Of a DNA stretch of 64,000 bases, positions 61,574 to 64,000 are shown piece by piece (the first letter of the stretch is position 1; every line of letters begins with the position of its first letter). The stretch comes from an uncultured Eubacteriales bacterium (GTDB lineage Bacteria; Bacillota; Clostridia; Oscillospirales; Acutalibacteraceae), in the NCBI GenBank assembly GCA_902491475.1, contig CABUHY010000006.1, forward strand, positions 1 to 64,000, in the 5' to 3' direction. The position numbers were made by a program, and so were the translations under genes. The notes under the pieces are model-generated. The model was not told the origin of the DNA. It saw nothing but the letters and a program-made list of their open reading frames with translations, and did not search any database.

Positions 61574-62167
61574 ATGGACTATTCAAAAGCACAGTTCGAG
61601 AGGGCGTACGGCACATTTGAGCAGCTGCCTGCTTCGACAATGCCCGAAATCGTTTTCTCGGGGCGTTCAAATGTCGGAAAATCATCGCTTATAAACAAGG
61701 TCTTTAACCGTAAAAACCTTGCGAGGGTAAGCTCCGTTCCCGGAAAAACAATCACAATCAATTTTTATTCCTGCGGCAATGATGTGAAAATCGTTGATTT
61801 GCCCGGTTACGGCTATGCAAAGGTCGCAAAGAGCGAAAAGACGCGCTGGGCTCATATGATGGAGCAGTATTTCAACTCGGGAAGAAACATAAAGCTTGTT
61901 GTTCAGCTTGTTGATATGCGCCATCCCGCTACGGCAGACGACATTATGATGATGGATTTCCTCGAGCACGCAGGTATAGATTATGTCGTTGTTATGACCA
62001 AGAGCGACAAGCTCAACAAGGGCGAATACAAAAAGAGGCTTGAGCTCTCAAAGCAGGAGCTTGACTTTGTAAATCCGGAAAATATAATTCCGTTTTCATC
62101 GCAGACAGGTGAAAATGTCGATAAAATAAAAGCAATAATAGAATCCCGTTTGGAGGCAACAAAATGA
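61574..62167 (+). CDS. engB: Ribosome biogenesis GTP-binding protein YsxC/EngB
   Basis: Essential TRAFAC GTPase for 50S maturation, 197 residues. Motifs: GRSNVGKSSLIN (G1), TITINFY-type switch I, DLPGYGYAK (G3) and TKSDKL (G4). It overlaps lysA by four bases and AAGGAGAGAG precedes the ATG. Confidence 0.96.
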   Translation: MDYSKAQFERAYGTFEQLPASTMPEIVFSGRSNVGKSSLINKVFNRKNLARVSSVPGKTITINFYSCGNDVKIVDLPGYGYAKVAKSEKTRWAHMMEQYFNSGRNIKLVVQLVDMRHPATADDIMMMDFLEHAGIDYVVVMTKSDKLNKGEYKKRLELSKQELDFVNPENIIPFSSQTGENVDKIKAIIESRLEATK

Positions 62168-63435
62168 CAAAAACACCCTTTCTTACCAAAGAAAAAGCAG
62201 AGGAAATAGCGAGCGTTTATCCCACGCCGTTCCATATCTATGACGAAAAAGGAATCCGCAAAAACTGCGAAAATCTCTACAAGGCATTTTCGTGGAACAA
62301 GGGCTTCCGTGAGTATTTTGCGGTAAAGGCAACACCCAACCCGTTCCTTGTCGATATTCTCCGTGAATACGGCTGCGGCTGCGACTGCTCGTCAAAAACC
62401 GAGCTTATGCTCTCAAAGGCTATCGGAGCAACGGGAGACGACATAATGTTCTCTTCAAACGACACTCCGTCGGACGAGTTCAAATATGCAAACGAATTGG
62501 GCGCAATAATCAACCTTGACGACATTACCCATATCGATATTGTTGAAAAAACTCTCGGCAAGCTTCCCGAAAAGATGTCTTGCAGATACAATCCCGGCGG
62601 ATATTTCAAAATCGCCAACAACATAATGGACAACCCCGGCGACGCAAAGTACGGTATGACCACCGAACAGCTTTTCGAGGCATTCAGAATTATGAAAGAA
62701 AAGGGCGTAAAGCAGTTCGGTATTCACGCTTTCCTCGCAAGCAACACCGTTACAAACGAGTATTATCCGACCCTTGCGAAAACTCTTTTCGAGGTTGCGG
62801 TTAAGCTTAAAAACGAGACGGGCGCCGACATTAAGTTTATCAATCTTTCGGGCGGAATCGGTATTCCTTACCGTCCCGACCAGAAGCCCAACGATATTTT
62901 TGAAATCGCAGAGGGCGTAAGAAAGGTTTACGAAGAAGTGCTTGTCCCCAACGGAATGGGCGATGTTGCGCTCTATACGGAGCTCGGCAGATTTATGATG
63001 GGACCCTACGGTGCGCTTGTTACAAGAGCTATCAACCAAAAGCACACCCACAAGGAATATATCGGCGTTGACGCATGTGCGGTAAACCTTATGAGACCCG
63101 CAATGTACGGCGCTTACCACCATATAACGGTTCTCGGCAAAGAGGATAAAGAGTGCGTCAAGATGTATGACATTACCGGTTCTCTTTGCGAAAACAACGA
63201 TAAATTCGCAATCGACAGAATGTTGCCCGAGATTGATATGGGCGACCTTATCTATATCCACGATACGGGCGCTCACGGCTTCTCAATGGGATATAACTAT
63301 AACGGTAAGCTGAAATCCGCCGAAATCCTTTTACAGTCCGACGGCAATTTCAAGCTTATCAGAAGAGCAGAAACCCCCAAGGATTATTTTGCAACCTTTG
63401 ATTGCTTTGATTTCTATAAAAAAGTGCTCGAATAA
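62164..63435 (+). CDS. lysA: Diaminopimelate decarboxylase
   Basis: PLP enzyme converting meso-DAP to lysine. The PLP-lysine sits in YFAVKATPNP, the glycine loop in LSGGIGIPY, and the catalytic Cys motif in GSLCENNDKFA. The 423-residue protein belongs to the fold III decarboxylases; the longer inserts resemble the clostridial branch of the family. It overlaps engB by four bases, an unusual partner, and dnaE follows 12 bases later. Confidence 0.9.
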   Translation: MTKTPFLTKEKAEEIASVYPTPFHIYDEKGIRKNCENLYKAFSWNKGFREYFAVKATPNPFLVDILREYGCGCDCSSKTELMLSKAIGATGDDIMFSSNDTPSDEFKYANELGAIINLDDITHIDIVEKTLGKLPEKMSCRYNPGGYFKIANNIMDNPGDAKYGMTTEQLFEAFRIMKEKGVKQFGIHAFLASNTVTNEYYPTLAKTLFEVAVKLKNETGADIKFINLSGGIGIPYRPDQKPNDIFEIAEGVRKVYEEVLVPNGMGDVALYTELGRFMMGPYGALVTRAINQKHTHKEYIGVDACAVNLMRPAMYGAYHHITVLGKEDKECVKMYDITGSLCENNDKFAIDRMLPEIDMGDLIYIHDTGAHGFSMGYNYNGKLKSAEILLQSDGNFKLIRRAETPKDYFATFDCFDFYKKVLE

Positions 63436-63447
63436 GAGGTAAACCGT

Positions 63448-64000
63448 ATGTCGTTCGTTCATTTACATTTGCATACGCAGTACAGCCTGCTCGACGGCGC
63501 CTGCCGTTTCGGGCAACTGTTTGATGCGGCAAAACAGAACGGACAGACGGCGGTTGCGATAACCGACCACGGCAATATGTTCGGCGCAATCGAATTTTAC
63601 AAAGAGGCAAAAAAGCACGGAATAAAGCCGATAATCGGCTGTGAGGTCTATGTTGCCGTCCGTTCACGGTTTGACAAGGTACACTCGGTCGACTCGGAGC
63701 GGCATCACCTTGTTTTGCTGTGTAAAAACGAGACGGGCTATAAAAACCTTATTAAAATGGTGTCGGAGTCGTGGACTTCGGGCTTTTATGTAAAACCGAG
63801 GGTGGACAAAGAACTTCTCGAAAGGTATCACGAGGGTATAATAGCGCTCTCGGGTTGCCTTGCGGGCGAAATACCGAGAAAGCTTGTCGCAAGGGATTAC
63901 GAGGGCGCAAAGCAGACTGCTCTTTGGTATAATTCCGTTTTCGGTCAGGGCAACTATTACCTTGAAATGCAAAATCACGGCATAAAGGAACAGCTTGAAA
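63448..64000 (+). CDS. dnaE: DNA polymerase III alpha subunit, N-terminal part (runs off the window)
   Basis: The ATG at 63448 follows AAGAGGTAAACC. The first 184 codons encode a PHP domain: FVHLHLHTQYSLLDG, ITDHGNMFGAIEFY, IKPIIGCEVYVA and the downstream IALSGCLAGEIPR, the standard N-terminus of DnaE replicative polymerases. The frame is open to the window's last base. DnaE rather than PolC is indicated because the PHP domain is at the very N-terminus. Confidence 0.93.
   Translation, partial: MSFVHLHLHTQYSLLDGACRFGQLFDAAKQNGQTAVAITDHGNMFGAIEFYKEAKKHGIKPIIGCEVYVAVRSRFDKVHSVDSERHHLVLLCKNETGYKNLIKMVSESWTSGFYVKPRVDKELLERYHEGIIALSGCLAGEIPRKLVARDYEGAKQTALWYNSVFGQGNYYLEMQNHGIKEQLE

Overview
The window looks like a chromosome segment of an anaerobic, spore-forming Firmicute of the class Clostridia, most like Oscillospiraceae/Ruminococcaceae. 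The basis is the division and cell-wall cluster headed by mraZ, a gerKA-gerKB-gerKC germinant receptor, a penicillin-binding protein with two PASTA repeats, a MurE with the meso-DAP type DNPR motif, a GH95 fucosidase, and AGGAGG ribosome sites with frequent TTG/GTG starts. Coding density is high. Native genes prefer GGC, CCC/CCG and GAC codons; a few genes are visibly more AT-rich.

Layout. 1-4.7 kb: patatin-like lipase, lipoprotein, and a MacA/MacB-like exporter pair without an ATPase. 4.7-7.3 kb: a 66-residue protein, three degenerate copies of the 3' end of a tRNA, tRNA-Gln(CTG) and a polytopic membrane protein. 7.4-10.6 kb: pncB-ppa-capA, followed by a short antisense-RNA locus resembling a decayed type I toxin-antitoxin. 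11.1-25.3 kb: the dcw cluster mraZ-rsmH-ftsL-pbp-murE-murF-mraY-ftsW-murG-murA-ftsQ-ftsZ (murD, murC and ftsA absent). 25.3-27.8 kb: ECF sigma factor, membrane partner, and a secreted trypsin-like protease gene broken by an in-frame TAG. 27.8-33.2 kb: DUF4363 and DUF421 genes divergent from gerKABC and a small MGMT-family gene. 33.3-39.7 kb: radical SAM protein and DUF2344 partner, rplS, two signal peptidases, rbgA, rnhB, yraN. 39.7-47.7 kb: thrC, a DUF1540 protein, a phosphoesterase, tig-clpP-clpX, an LCP-like protein and a transglutaminase-like protein. 47.8-50 kb: folE-folP-folB-folK. 50-53.9 kb (minus strand): GH95 fucosidase and a MATE exporter with an attenuator-like leader. 54-58.7 kb: exonuclease, repeat-rich gap, zinc-ribbon membrane protein, serA and serC. 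59.1-64 kb: lon, engB, lysA and the start of dnaE.

How the genes work together. Most of the window is housekeeping: lipid II synthesis and septation, protein quality control (tig, ClpXP, Lon), pterin synthesis for folate, serine, threonine and lysine synthesis, and NAD salvage with pyrophosphate removal. The accessory interest lies in the regulatory RNAs (10.7-10.85 kb and 53.7-53.9 kb), the tRNA-derived repeats (5.25-5.6 kb), hairpin-rich intergenic elements (33.0, 36.4 and 54.9-55.4 kb) and the split protease. No CRISPR array, intact insertion sequence, prophage or rRNA operon was seen, and no large undescribed multi-gene system is evident.
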